Assembly: GCA_964570765.1 (NCBI GenBank)
Contig: CAZMZF010000004.1
Location: 62,001-126,000 of the forward strand
Direction of reading: 5' to 3'
DNA: 64,000 nt
Source of the DNA: CAZMZF01 sp964570765
GTDB lineage: Bacteria > Zixibacteria > MSB-5A5 > RBG-16-43-9
Part shown: one piece after another, positions 8,209-15,216 of the stretch
How the letters are laid out: every line of letters begins with the position of its first letter
Position numbering within the stretch: position 1 is the first letter of the stretch
Translations under genes and position numbers: made by a program
The notes under the pieces: model-generated
The model's database searches: none
The model's input: only the letters and a program-made list of their open reading frames with translations
What the model was told of the DNA's origin: nothing

Positions 8209-8874
8209 ATGGAAAATGTGCTTGTTTCATGGAGCGGTGGAAAAGACGGTGCTTTTGCACTCTATGAAATTCTTGAGAGTCAAAAGTATCGAATTGCTGC
8301 TCTGCTTACAACGGTGACCGAAGACTATGACCGCATCAGCATGCATGGTGTCCAGCGCATTTTGCTCGAACGACAAGTTGACTCTTTGGGCTTTCCCCTT
8401 GAAGAAGTGTACATTTCAAAGAATGTGTCTAATGAAGAGTATGAATCGAACATGGTGCGGGTGCTTACGCGCTACAAAGAAGCAGGTGTTACCTCAGTTG
8501 TTTTTGGAGACATCTTTCTGGAAGACTTAAGAGAATATCGAGAAAGTAACCTTGCAAAGATAGGGATGAAGGGTATCTTTCCCTTATGGAAAAAAGACAC
8601 TCAAGAGCTAGCCCATTCTCTTATGCTACTGGGCTTCAAAGCAGTTACCACTTGCGTTGACACCAATGCTCTGGACCGGAGATTTGTTGGTAAAGTGATT
8701 GATGAGCAATTTTTGTCTGAGCTGCCTAAGATGGTTGACCCGTGCGGCGAAAATGGCGAGTATCACTCTTTTGTCTACGATGGACCGATTTTCAAAAAGA
8801 GAATATCCTATACGCTCGGAGAAATTGTCTTAAGGGAAAACCGCTTTTGCTATTGTGATTTGATCCCAGAATAG
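8209..8874 (+). CDS. PP-loop ATP pyrophosphatase, Dph6/diphthine-ammonia-ligase-like
   Basis: 222 residues. The N-terminus VLVSWSGGKDGAFAL contains the SGGKD PP-loop that binds ATP. GVQRILLERQ, VFGDIFLEDLREYRE and a C-terminal DPCGENGEYHSFVYDGP fit the Dph6-type adenosine nucleotide alpha-hydrolase family. In archaea and eukaryotes Dph6 amidates diphthine on EF2; the bacterial homologues have no settled substrate. The start at 8209 is chosen because bases upstream to 8175 belong to repeat B and an AGAGG site precedes this ATG. It is a single gene with repeats on both sides. Confidence 0.85.
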   Translation: MENVLVSWSGGKDGAFALYEILESQKYRIAALLTTVTEDYDRISMHGVQRILLERQVDSLGFPLEEVYISKNVSNEEYESNMVRVLTRYKEAGVTSVVFGDIFLEDLREYRESNLAKIGMKGIFPLWKKDTQELAHSLMLLGFKAVTTCVDTNALDRRFVGKVIDEQFLSELPKMVDPCGENGEYHSFVYDGPIFKKRISYTLGEIVLRENRFCYCDLIPE

Positions 8875-8880
8875 GGAGCA

Positions 8881-8948
8881 GCAGCAGGTCAGGAGCTCTG
8901 TGCTTCCGAGACTATTTATTTAACGGGTGAGGAGGGCATCTGACCTAC
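8881..8948 (+). repeat. Repeat A copy 4 (full length)
   Basis: Starts six bases after the PP-loop gene stop. Left arm AGGTCAGGAGCTCTGTGC, right arm GGGCATCTGACCTAC. Confidence 0.85.
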
Positions 8949-9075
8949 AAGGCTTTGAGGTCGTCATGGAGGGTCTTATACGGCAATCGATACCGTGCCT
9001 ATGGTGTTATAGGGATAGATATAAACAATGTTAGCCCCTGAAAAAGAACTCATCTAAGTTGATGCAAGAGGATTT

Positions 9076-10281
9076 GTGATCAAACATTATCCCCTGTTGA
9101 CGGAGAAAACAGATGTTATCATCATTGGAGCTGGCGCGTCAGGGCTGATGTGCTCGATTGAAGCTGGCAAGCGTCACCGTAAGGTGCTGGTTATCGATCA
9201 TGCAAAAAAGCCGGGGCGGAAAATTTTGATGTCCGGTGGCGGGCGTTGCAATTTTACGAATTACTATATAAATGCCGACAGCTATATTTCCCATAATCCA
9301 CATTTCTGCAAGTCGGCACTCAGTCGTTACACTCAATGGGATTTTTTGACACTGGTGCAGAAGCATCATATCGCCTTTAGTGAGAGAGCCCATGGACAAC
9401 TCTTCTGTGATGGCAGCTCCCGTGACATTCTGAACTTGTTGTTATCCGAGTGCGAACAGGCGGGGATCTCTTTTCAAGTAAATTCGAAAATTGAAAAGAT
9501 TGAACAGCTGGGTGAGCATCATTTCAAAGTATACAGCAGTCGGGGCAATTATATCTGCCAGTCGTTAGTCGTTGCTACGGGTGGATTATCCATGCCAGCG
9601 ATAGGCGCAAGTCCTTTGGGGTATGAAATTGCCGAGCAGTTTCATATCAAGGTGTGGCCGCGATGTGCCGGCTTAGTTCCCTTCACTCTTCAACCGAAGG
9701 ATAAAGAAAAACTATCAACCTTATCTGGTATTGCGGTTGATGCCGTGGTCAGTAACAAACGGCAAAGTTTTTGTGAAAACATCTTATTTACGCACCGGGG
9801 TTTGAGCGGCTCTGCCATCTTGCAAATGTCATCATATTGGCAACCCGGCGAGGAGCTTACCATAAATCTGTTACCAGAGATTGATCTGGTCAAAGTACTG
9901 AAAGAACAGCAACAACAACGCCCGCAGCGGAAGGTGAAATCAGTGTTGGCGGAATATTTACCTAAACGTCTTGTGGCGATAATGGTAATGAGTGATCTTG
10001 CAGAGAGCCCATTAAAGACAATCTCTCACAACCAATTTAAGGAAATTTCAGCGCAGCTCCAGCAATGGACCATCAAACCAAGCGGCACCGAGGGATACCG
10101 AACCGCGGAGGTGACTTTGGGGGGAGTAGATTGTAATGCGATTTCATCCAAGACCATGGAAACTCATCCGGTGGCGGGGCTATTTTTTACTGGTGAAGTA
10201 CTGGATGTGAGTGGTTGGCTGGGTGGTTATAATCTCCAATGGGCATGGTCATCGGGCTGGTGTGCCGGACAGTATGTTTAG
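9076..10281 (+). CDS. BaiN/HI0933-like FAD-dependent oxidoreductase
   Basis: 401 residues. An FAD-binding Rossmann motif VIIIGAGASGLMCSIEAG lies at residues about 14-31, followed by the family hallmark KILMSGGGRCNFTN. The C-terminal region has TLGGVD and FFTGEVLDVSGWLGGYNLQ. The family (HI0933, YhiN, BaiN) comprises putative flavin reductases, some reducing bile-acid or related enones; the substrate here is unknown. GTG start with AGAGGA upstream. Base composition is visibly richer in GC than the flanking core genes. An attC-type site follows the stop, so this looks like a mobile integron cassette. Confidence 0.9.
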   Translation: MIKHYPLLTEKTDVIIIGAGASGLMCSIEAGKRHRKVLVIDHAKKPGRKILMSGGGRCNFTNYYINADSYISHNPHFCKSALSRYTQWDFLTLVQKHHIAFSERAHGQLFCDGSSRDILNLLLSECEQAGISFQVNSKIEKIEQLGEHHFKVYSSRGNYICQSLVVATGGLSMPAIGASPLGYEIAEQFHIKVWPRCAGLVPFTLQPKDKEKLSTLSGIAVDAVVSNKRQSFCENILFTHRGLSGSAILQMSSYWQPGEELTINLLPEIDLVKVLKEQQQQRPQRKVKSVLAEYLPKRLVAIMVMSDLAESPLKTISHNQFKEISAQLQQWTIKPSGTEGYRTAEVTLGGVDCNAISSKTMETHPVAGLFFTGEVLDVSGWLGGYNLQWAWSSGWCAGQYV

Positions 10282-10337
10282 CGCGTCTGGGGAAATACGT
10301 TGTTTCTTATCCTCCTCAGAACATCAACCAAGAAATT

Positions 10338-10397
10338 GGCTAACAAGTCGGCTGCAGGCCGACGGCAAACAGCCGCGCCTGAGCCGTAACGTTAATT
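10338..10397 (+). mobile_element. Integron attC-like recombination site after the BaiN-like gene
   Basis: The left core-like box GGCTAAC (10338-10344) and right core-like box GTTAATT (10391-10397) flank two arms. CGGCTGCAGGC pairs with GCCTGAGCCG leaving one unpaired G, and an inner hairpin CGGC-AAACA-GCCG lies between. This is the R''-L''-loop-L'-R' plan of attC sites, and words such as TAACAAGTCGGCTGCAG are typical of them. A GTTAGCC box at about 9029 could mark the cassette's other end. Both cores deviate slightly from GTTRRRY/RYYYAAC. Confidence 0.72.
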
Positions 10398-10429
10398 AGT
10401 TACGACTATTCTTCATGGAGAATTAAAAG

Positions 10430-11068
10430 ATGGTAAAGAACAATCTAAATATCGCACGTATTTTCTGTATCGGCCGGAATTATGTTGAACACATTCAGGA
10501 GCTGAAAAACATTATACCGACCAAACCGGTTGTTTTTATCAAACCAGCATCCTGTCTGGTCGAACCAGGAGAAAAGATTCATTTTCCCAAACATGGAAGC
10601 GAGCTTCATTATGAGGTTGAGATAGTGGTGCAAGTCGGTAGCGAGGGAAGGGTAGTGAGGGAAGAAGAGGCGCTTTCCTTTATCTCTTCTATTACCGTTG
10701 GTCTGGATTTGACTCTTCGGGATGTTCAAGAAGACCTGAAGAAAAAGGGATTACCCTGGGAAATTGCCAAAGCTTTTGAACAAAGCGCACCCATAGGTAA
10801 TTTCGTCCCGTATGATCAGTCAGTTGACTTAAACAATATCTCATTTGGATGCAAGGTCAACGGGTTAGAAAGGCAGAGAGGCAACACCGGTAAGATGATA
10901 TTCAGCATTGGAAAACTGTTGGTAGAATTGAGCAAGATCTGGGTGCTTCGCCCTGGAGATTTAATATATACGGGCACTCCCTCAGGAGTCGGTCCGCTTA
11001 AAATCGGAGATTCGATTGAAATTGAAAGTGACCTAACTGGATCATTCTCGTGGAGCATTGTCGAGTAA
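10430..11068 (+). CDS. Fumarylacetoacetate hydrolase (FAH) family protein
   Basis: 212 residues. It begins with FCIGRNYVEHIQEL, the usual N-terminus of small FAH-fold enzymes, then has VVFIKPASCLVEPG, the metal-ligand segment HYEVEIVVQVG, and ends with LRPGDLIYTGTPSGVGPLKIGD. The family includes acylpyruvases, oxaloacetate decarboxylases and 2-oxo-hept-3-ene-dioate hydratases that use Mg2+ or Mn2+; the substrate cannot be read from sequence. A GGAG ribosome site precedes the ATG. It stands alone between the attC-like site and repeats B, F and A. Confidence 0.9.
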   Translation: MVKNNLNIARIFCIGRNYVEHIQELKNIIPTKPVVFIKPASCLVEPGEKIHFPKHGSELHYEVEIVVQVGSEGRVVREEEALSFISSITVGLDLTLRDVQEDLKKKGLPWEIAKAFEQSAPIGNFVPYDQSVDLNNISFGCKVNGLERQRGNTGKMIFSIGKLLVELSKIWVLRPGDLIYTGTPSGVGPLKIGDSIEIESDLTGSFSWSIVE

Positions 11069-11072
11069 TCTT

Positions 11073-11122
11073 GTAGGTCAAGCATATCCACAGGATTGCT
11101 TGACGAAGGGGATTGTTAACCA
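11073..11122. repeat. Repeat B copy 2 (truncated)
   Basis: Begins with GTAGGTCAAGCAT four bases after the FAH gene. It has the first hairpin and GATTGTTAACC but lacks the final TTGACCTAC, running straight into repeat F. Confidence 0.75.
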
Positions 11123-11123
11123 A

Positions 11124-11174
11124 CTCACCCCTAATCCCCCTCTCTTTTTAAGAGAGGGGGATTAAGGGGGTGAG
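11124..11174. repeat. Repeat F copy 2
   Basis: Inverted repeat CTCACCCCTAATCCCC ... GGGGGTGAG, nearly identical to 8012-8062. Confidence 0.8.
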
Positions 11175-11186
11175 TTTATTAATGAA

Positions 11187-11225
11187 GTAGTAGGTCAGGA
11201 GCCCTGTGCTCTTGATACCATTCTA
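11187..11225 (+). repeat. Repeat A copy 5 (left arm only)
   Basis: GTAGTAGGTCAGGAGCCC followed by GTGCTCTTGATACC. It ends 17 bases before the GNAT gene. Confidence 0.82.
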
Positions 11226-11242
11226 AAAGATAAGGAAAAAGA

Positions 11243-11698
11243 ATGATAAAGGACATTACAGTTGAACTAGCAACAGAAGCTGACTTACCATCAATCAAAC
11301 CATTACTCCTGGAATTGATGGATGTAATGGACAACACCGAAGGTTTTGATGTAGAACAATCTTTTGAGAACTGCATTATCCTGATCAAAGATCCTGCTCA
11401 TCACATACTCGTGGCAAAAGATAAAGATACGGTGGTAGGTTTCGTAAACTTCACAACCAGAAAAACGATAATGCATCCACGTCCATCTGGACTTATTGAT
11501 GAGTTGATTGTTTCCAGAAGTTATCGAGGTCTGGGAATTGGAAAACAACTGATCTTAGCTGCTATCCAAAAATGTCGAGAGCTTGACTGTTGTGAAGTCG
11601 AAATCAGCACTGAGAAAAGGAATAGCAAATCCAGGGAGTTTTACCAAAGATGTGGTTTTGAAGAGGATGCGGTCTTGCTGGAAATGGGTTTAGAGTAG
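11243..11698 (+). CDS. GNAT family N-acetyltransferase
   Basis: 151 residues. The acetyl-CoA-binding motif A is LIVSRSYRGLGIGKQLI, with Q/RxxGxG as RGLGIG, and the C-terminal FYQRCGFEEDAVLLEMGL is typical of the fold. The acceptor substrate is unknown. The ATG follows an AAGGAAAAAG site. The stop codon TAG lies within the GTAGTAGG start of the next repeat A, so gene and repeat are directly joined, as in a gene cassette. Confidence 0.92.
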   Translation: MIKDITVELATEADLPSIKPLLLELMDVMDNTEGFDVEQSFENCIILIKDPAHHILVAKDKDTVVGFVNFTTRKTIMHPRPSGLIDELIVSRSYRGLGIGKQLILAAIQKCRELDCCEVEISTEKRNSKSREFYQRCGFEEDAVLLEMGLE

Positions 11699-11767
11699 TA
11701 GGTCAGGAGACCCGTGCTACTGACACTATTCTATTCATCTTTTAGGTGCTCAGGGTATCTGACCTAC
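11695..11767 (+). repeat. Repeat A copy 6 (full length)
   Basis: Left end GTAGGTCAG pairs with right end CTGACCTAC; CCCG and AGGG form an inner stem with unpaired bases between. It overlaps the GNAT stop codon and ends six bases before the next start. Confidence 0.87.
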
Positions 11768-11773
11768 AAAGCT

Positions 11774-12556
11774 ATGAAAAACCTGAGAATATACGGAAAC
11801 GCGCCCTTTAACGTAGTGGTCATTCACGGTGGCCCGGGTGTGGCTGGAGAGATGGCTCCAGTAGCGCTAAAACTCGTATCCGGGTGTGGTGTTTTGGAAC
11901 CGCTTCAAACCGCAGCATCGCTCGAAGGACAGGTCGAAGAGTTAAAAACTGTTTTGGAAAAGAAGGGGGACCTTCCCATTACCTTGATCGGCTTTTCCTG
12001 GGGAGCTTGGCTCAGTTTTATATTTGCTGCTAATTATCCTGCATTCGTAAAAAAACTGATACTCATCGGAAGCGGTCCCTATGAAGAGAAATATGCTGCA
12101 AGAATTTTAGAGACCAGGTTAAACCGTCTCAGTGAGGAGGAGAGAACTGAGGTCAAATATCTTATTGAGATTCTATATAACCCCTCGGCTAAAGAAAACA
12201 ATACGGCATTTGCGCGGTTCGGAGCATTATTCTCAAAAGCCGATGCGTATGATCCAATAATGTACAAATCCGAAGTAATTGATTTTCAGGTTGATATTTT
12301 TCAAAGCGTGTGGAAAGATGCCGAGGAACTGAGAAGGAGCGGGAAGCTTCTGGAACTCGGAAAACAGATAAAATGTCCGGTGGTTGCAATCCACGGCGAC
12401 TACGATCCCCATCCGGCTGAAGGGGTCCAGAAGCCTCTGTCTGCTATTCTAAAGAACTTTCGATTTATCCTGCTGGCGAACTGTGGGCACATACCCTGGA
12501 TTGAACGAGAAGCTAAGGAAGAGTTTTTTCGAATCCTCAAAGGGGAATTGAGTTAA
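11774..12556 (+). CDS. Alpha/beta hydrolase
   Basis: 261 residues from the ATG at 11774. An earlier ATG (11714) lies in repeat A and is rejected. The oxyanion segment is VIHGGPGVAG, the nucleophile elbow GFSWGAW (Ser), the acid is in HGDYDPHP, and the catalytic His is in NCGHIPW. These are the features of the alpha/beta hydrolase fold (proline iminopeptidase/haloalkane dehalogenase-like). The substrate is unknown. No clear ribosome site separates it from the repeat, so translation may depend on read-through transcription. Confidence 0.87.
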   Translation: MKNLRIYGNAPFNVVVIHGGPGVAGEMAPVALKLVSGCGVLEPLQTAASLEGQVEELKTVLEKKGDLPITLIGFSWGAWLSFIFAANYPAFVKKLILIGSGPYEEKYAARILETRLNRLSEEERTEVKYLIEILYNPSAKENNTAFARFGALFSKADAYDPIMYKSEVIDFQVDIFQSVWKDAEELRRSGKLLELGKQIKCPVVAIHGDYDPHPAEGVQKPLSAILKNFRFILLANCGHIPWIEREAKEEFFRILKGELS

Positions 12557-12606
12557 TGGAAATAAATGTAAAAACAAGAAGTATTGTCTTGTTCTGCGGA
12601 GTATTA

Positions 12607-12671
12607 GTAGGTGAGGAACCCTGTGCTCCCAACACTATTTATCTGTCAGGTGTGCAGGGCACCTGACCTAC
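12607..12671 (+). repeat. Repeat A copy 7 (full length, best palindrome)
   Basis: 65 bases. GTAGGTGAGG pairs with CCTGACCTAC (one mismatch), then CCCTG with CAGGG across a two-base internal loop, then weaker pairing around an AT-rich tip. Confidence 0.88.
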
Positions 12672-12905
12672 AATGCTTTTCCTCCGTTTATGGTCAGTAT
12701 GGTGGCTTTAGGGGAGGAAAATGGGATGGTAGATAAACAGCTTCTCAAGGTGAATGAATATTTTGAAAAGGATATCGAAAGGCTTACCAAAAGGATCCTG
12801 ACTTTGCTTGAGCCACTCATCTTAATCGGGTTTGGTGGTTTTGCGGCTTTGATTCTACTTTCTACCTTTATACCACCGTATCAATCTTTCGGAACGATAA
12901 AGTAA
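12672..12905 (+). pseudogene. C-terminal fragment of a PilC/GspF-type inner membrane protein
   Basis: The open frame starts exactly where repeat A copy 7 ends and reads NAFPPFMVSMVALGEENGM, then a long helix and the hydrophobic LLEPLILIGFGGFAALILL, ending PPYQSFGTIK. This matches the last 75-80 residues of type II secretion F/PilC proteins, which normally have about 400 residues. Nothing of the remainder lies nearby. It is therefore a remnant whose 5' break coincides with the repeat end. Confidence 0.8.
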
Positions 12906-12931
12906 ATATTCCTTTAAATTATTTTTTAAAT

Positions 12932-12963
12932 AGTGGGTTAGGAGCCTTGAGCTCCTGACTAAT
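12932..12963. repeat. Repeat A copy 8 (short hairpin form)
   Basis: GGTTAGGAGC and GCTCCTGACT pair around CTTGA. It lies 3' of both the fragment above and the minus-strand gene below. Confidence 0.78.
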
Positions 12964-12969
12964 AATCTA

Positions 12970-13266
12970 TTATATATTCTCCGGCGATTCTTTTTTCCAT
13001 AATAAAAATTTTGTCATTGCTTGTTTGCCATAAATAGGCTGAACTATTTGATTATTTTTAGGGAAAGGCTTGCTCAACTTAAAACCTGCCCTTCTAAGTA
13101 AGTGACGAATTACTTTAAGTTCACTTTGCGTCTCAGCAACCAGGCGAACTTCATACCCCTTCTTATATCTCTGGCCAAGCTGCTTTGCATGTTCAGGGTT
13201 ACGCTGGCGAATGTAGCCGTTACGTATAAAAAACTGTATCAAAAGGTTTTCAGTTTTTTTATTCAT
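12970..13266 (-). CDS. Small conserved-looking protein of unknown function
   Basis: 98 residues, basic, no membrane segment or signal peptide. The sequence starts MNKKTENLLIQFFIRNGYIR and has a compact alpha/beta-like pattern (YEVRLVAETQSELKVIRHLL, KNNQIVQPIYGKQA). I do not recognise a family. It is the only minus-strand gene in the island and is bracketed by repeat-A hairpins (12932-12963 and 13277-13306). Coding periodicity and the absence of a better frame on the other strand support it as real. Confidence 0.6.
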   Translation of the reverse strand: MNKKTENLLIQFFIRNGYIRQRNPEHAKQLGQRYKKGYEVRLVAETQSELKVIRHLLRRAGFKLSKPFPKNNQIVQPIYGKQAMTKFLLWKKESPENI

Positions 13267-13276
13267 ATACTGAGTA

Positions 13277-13306
13277 AGTGGGTCAGGAGTCCTGCGTTCC
13301 TGACCA
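13277..13306. repeat. Repeat A copy 9 (short hairpin form)
   Basis: GTGGGTCAGGAG ... TTCCTGACC hairpin upstream of the minus-strand gene. It is the last copy of the array. Confidence 0.78.
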
Positions 13307-13320
13307 ATTATCTAAGTTAA

Positions 13321-13404
13321 CCTTTGACCCTTCGACCTTTCGACAAGCTCAGGGTGGTGAGCAAAGTCGAACCATGAACTCAGGGCCATTACCTTCGGTA
13401 ATAA
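13321..13404. repeat. Dispersed palindromic repeat next to tRNA-Ser
   Basis: Contains the CCTTTCGACAAGCTCAGGG type of palindrome, related to 50625-50692 and 59385-59420, and a TTACCTTCGGTAA hairpin directly before the tRNA 3' end. Confidence 0.7.
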
Positions 13405-13491
13405 CGGAGAGGGGGGGATTCGAACCCCCGTTCCCCCGTAGGGAAAAACGGTTTTCGAGACCGTCCCGTTCAACCACTCCGGCACCTCTCC
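13405..13491 (-). tRNA. tRNA-Ser (anticodon CGA)
   Basis: 87 bases with the long variable arm of class II tRNAs. Acceptor arms GGAGAGG/CCTCTCC, anticodon loop CTCGAAA giving CGA (serine), T loop TTCGAAT. CCA is not encoded. It forms the right edge of the accessory island. Confidence 0.94.
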
Positions 13492-13544
13492 GGAATACAG
13501 TTTGGCGTTTGTTTGGAGTTTGGGAAAGAACAAAAAATAAAAAT

Positions 13545-14072
13545 TTAATTTAAAAGATTCTCCTCAATTTTCAAATCTCTGGTTAGCTTTTCAAGTTCTT
13601 CCGGTTTCGGTTTAAATAATTGAAAAGAGAGAAAAGTTATGGCAACAAATATGGCAAAATGCTCCCAGGTTCCGCCTAAAATATAATAGACTAATCCATA
13701 AAGTACAGGAGAAAAGCAAAGGGCATAAATAACCATTCCGAAGCTAATGAGATTCTGATCAATAGAACATTGAGGATTTAAACCTGATTTATTCTGAGCA
13801 AGGGTTAAGCCTTGCCCTGCTTTACTCTGAATGAAAGGCTCCCAGAATCTTTTTCTGAAGATAAAAATTGCCGCAATCTCCAACAAGCTTATTATTAATA
13901 AAACATAAAATAAGAAGTTTAGCTCTTTTATACTCTGGATATGGATAAATCTATCTCTGAGAAAAACAGCTAAAAAGAACAGGATTAAAGGTAAAAAGAT
14001 ATCTATTAAGATTCCCAAGTATAATATCTTATTGTATGTTTTTACTATAGATTCTCTTTTATGCTGATTCAT
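13545..14072 (-). CDS. Four-helix integral membrane protein, unknown function
   Basis: 175 residues with four hydrophobic segments (about 18-38, 50-70, 108-130, 134-152) and a charged C-terminus. No family recognised. Residues about 80-97 (QSKAGQGLTLAQNKSGLNPQ) interrupt the hydrophobic pattern; their DNA has a GCAAGG...CCTTGC palindrome, suggesting an inserted short repeat in frame. The start overlaps the tadA stop (ATGA), so the two are co-transcribed. An 11-base G run sits four bases before the ATG. Confidence 0.75.
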   Translation of the reverse strand: MNQHKRESIVKTYNKILYLGILIDIFLPLILFFLAVFLRDRFIHIQSIKELNFLFYVLLIISLLEIAAIFIFRKRFWEPFIQSKAGQGLTLAQNKSGLNPQCSIDQNLISFGMVIYALCFSPVLYGLVYYILGGTWEHFAIFVAITFLSFQLFKPKPEELEKLTRDLKIEENLLN

Positions 14073-14566
14073 TTTCCCCCCCCCCCTCTCAGCTCTTTAA
14101 AAAAGGTTTGAAGTAACTCTGAACATTCATCCTTTAATATCTCAGATACCAACTCTACTTGATGGTTAAACCTTTTATCCTGAACTAAATTATATAATGA
14201 ACCGCAAGCTCCGTTTTTGGGATCATAAGCTCCGAATATCAATTTCTTAATTCTTGACAAGACTATAGCTCCAGCACACATTGAGCAGGGTTCTAAGGTT
14301 ACATATAAATCAGCTTCAGGAAGTCTCCAGGAATTAAGATAATTTGCAGCGGCTCCGATTGCCAGGATTTCAGCATGGGCAGTGGGATCGTTTAGACTTT
14401 CGGTCTGGTTATGTCCCCTGCCAATGATTTTATCCTGATAGACTACTACCGCACCCACTGGCACCTCTTTTTTCTTAAGAGCTATCCTTGCTTCCCGTAG
14501 GGCTACCTGCATCCATTTTTCATCTCTACGAGCCGTAAGGCTTTTATCGGCTATGTTTTCGACCAT
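14069..14566 (-). CDS. tadA: tRNA-specific adenosine deaminase TadA
   Basis: 165 residues. Zinc and catalytic motif PTAHAEILAI (HAE) and PCSMCAGA (PCxxC) identify the tRNA A34-to-inosine deaminase. KKKEVPVGAVVV matches the family N-terminal region. Codons about 4-14 (ENIADKSLTARR) are encoded by a DNA word shared with intergenic repeats at 14772-14803 and 15113-15144, so this N-terminus is repeat-derived. The C-terminus ends RGGGGK, encoded by an 11-base G run. A downstream start at the Met before QVALREA is possible but would be short. Confidence 0.93.
   Translation of the reverse strand: MVENIADKSLTARRDEKWMQVALREARIALKKKEVPVGAVVVYQDKIIGRGHNQTESLNDPTAHAEILAIGAAANYLNSWRLPEADLYVTLEPCSMCAGAIVLSRIKKLIFGAYDPKNGACGSLYNLVQDKRFNHQVELVSEILKDECSELLQTFFKELRGGGGK
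14076..14086 (-). repeat. Homopolymer G11 tract at the tadA 3' end
   Basis: Eleven C on the plus strand (G on the coding strand) within the last codons of tadA and at ribosome-site distance from the next ATG. Such tracts are prone to slippage. Confidence 0.85.
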
Positions 14567-14699
14567 ATTTTACTCTCCAACAGTTAAAATATAAATCCAG
14601 TAAAGAGTGTCAACTTATTTTAATAAAAAAAGAGAAAAGAGGAAACGTAAGTAGTCGCAACCTTTAGCTTGTGTAACATAAGAACAAAGATATAAAGTT

Positions 14700-15156
14700 C
14701 CCTCTCCCCTCTGGGGGAGAGGGTTAGGGAGAGGGGGAAGATGTAAAAGATTTCACCCTCCCTTTATCCCTCCTCTACGAGCCGTAAAGCTTTTATCGGC
14801 CATCAAGGGAGGGACAACTGAGTGTAATGACGCAGACTAAAGTCTGCGGCTACCAGATAAAGGTAAGAAGGAAAAAGGAAGATGGTAAATAAAAAATAAC
14901 CTGTAGGAATTCAAAATTTTTAACCCAAACTTTCTGTGTTTATACTTGACAAAATTTAGCCAGTTTTTAAATTTAAGGTAGAGATCGGACAGCATCGTAA
15001 AACAGAGATTAATTACGCAGGCTAAAGCCTGCGGCTACCAGGTCAACCCTTCTCCCCTTTGTGGGAGAAGGAGAGGGAGAAGATGTAAAAGATTTAACCC
15101 TCCCCTTACCCCTCCTCTACGAGCCGTAAAGCTTTTATCGGCCATCAAGGGAGGGG
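14700..15156. repeat. Two direct copies of a compound repeat in a 650-base intergenic region
   Basis: 14700-14813 and 15048-15156 share a CCTCTCCCC..GGGGAGAGG hairpin, AAGATGTAAAAGATTT, CCTCTACGAGCCGTAAAGC and ATCGGCCATCAAGGGAGGG. Between them two more palindromes match each other: CGCAGACTAAAGTCTGCGG (14831-14856) and CGCAGGCTAAAGCCTGCGG (15016-15040). No gene is seen between 14567 and 15216. Confidence 0.82.
14946..14973 (+). promoter_or_regulatory. Putative sigma-70 promoter for the AsmA operon
   Basis: TTGACA (14946-14951), 16-base spacer, TAAATT (14968-14973). The only good match in this gap; one repeat copy lies between it and the AsmA start. Confidence 0.4.
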
Positions 15157-15216
15157 GAGAAGAAAGGGTTTTTTCTGAGATCTCACAAAAATAAATTTAA
15201 AGAAAAGAGGTAAAAA

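Noticed and set aside
6201..12671. Classical integron attC identity for repeat A
   Set aside because: No RYYYAAC/GTTRRRY core boxes at the ends of the palindromes and no intI or attI in the window. Kept only as an analogy; a true attC-like site is reported separately at 10338.
6183..13404. CRISPR array suggested by regularly recurring repeats
   Set aside because: Repeats are imperfect, 0.3-2 kb apart and separated by genes, not by short unique spacers; no cas genes.
13278..13553. Open frames across tRNA-Ser
   Set aside because: They overlap a well-formed tRNA and a repeat.
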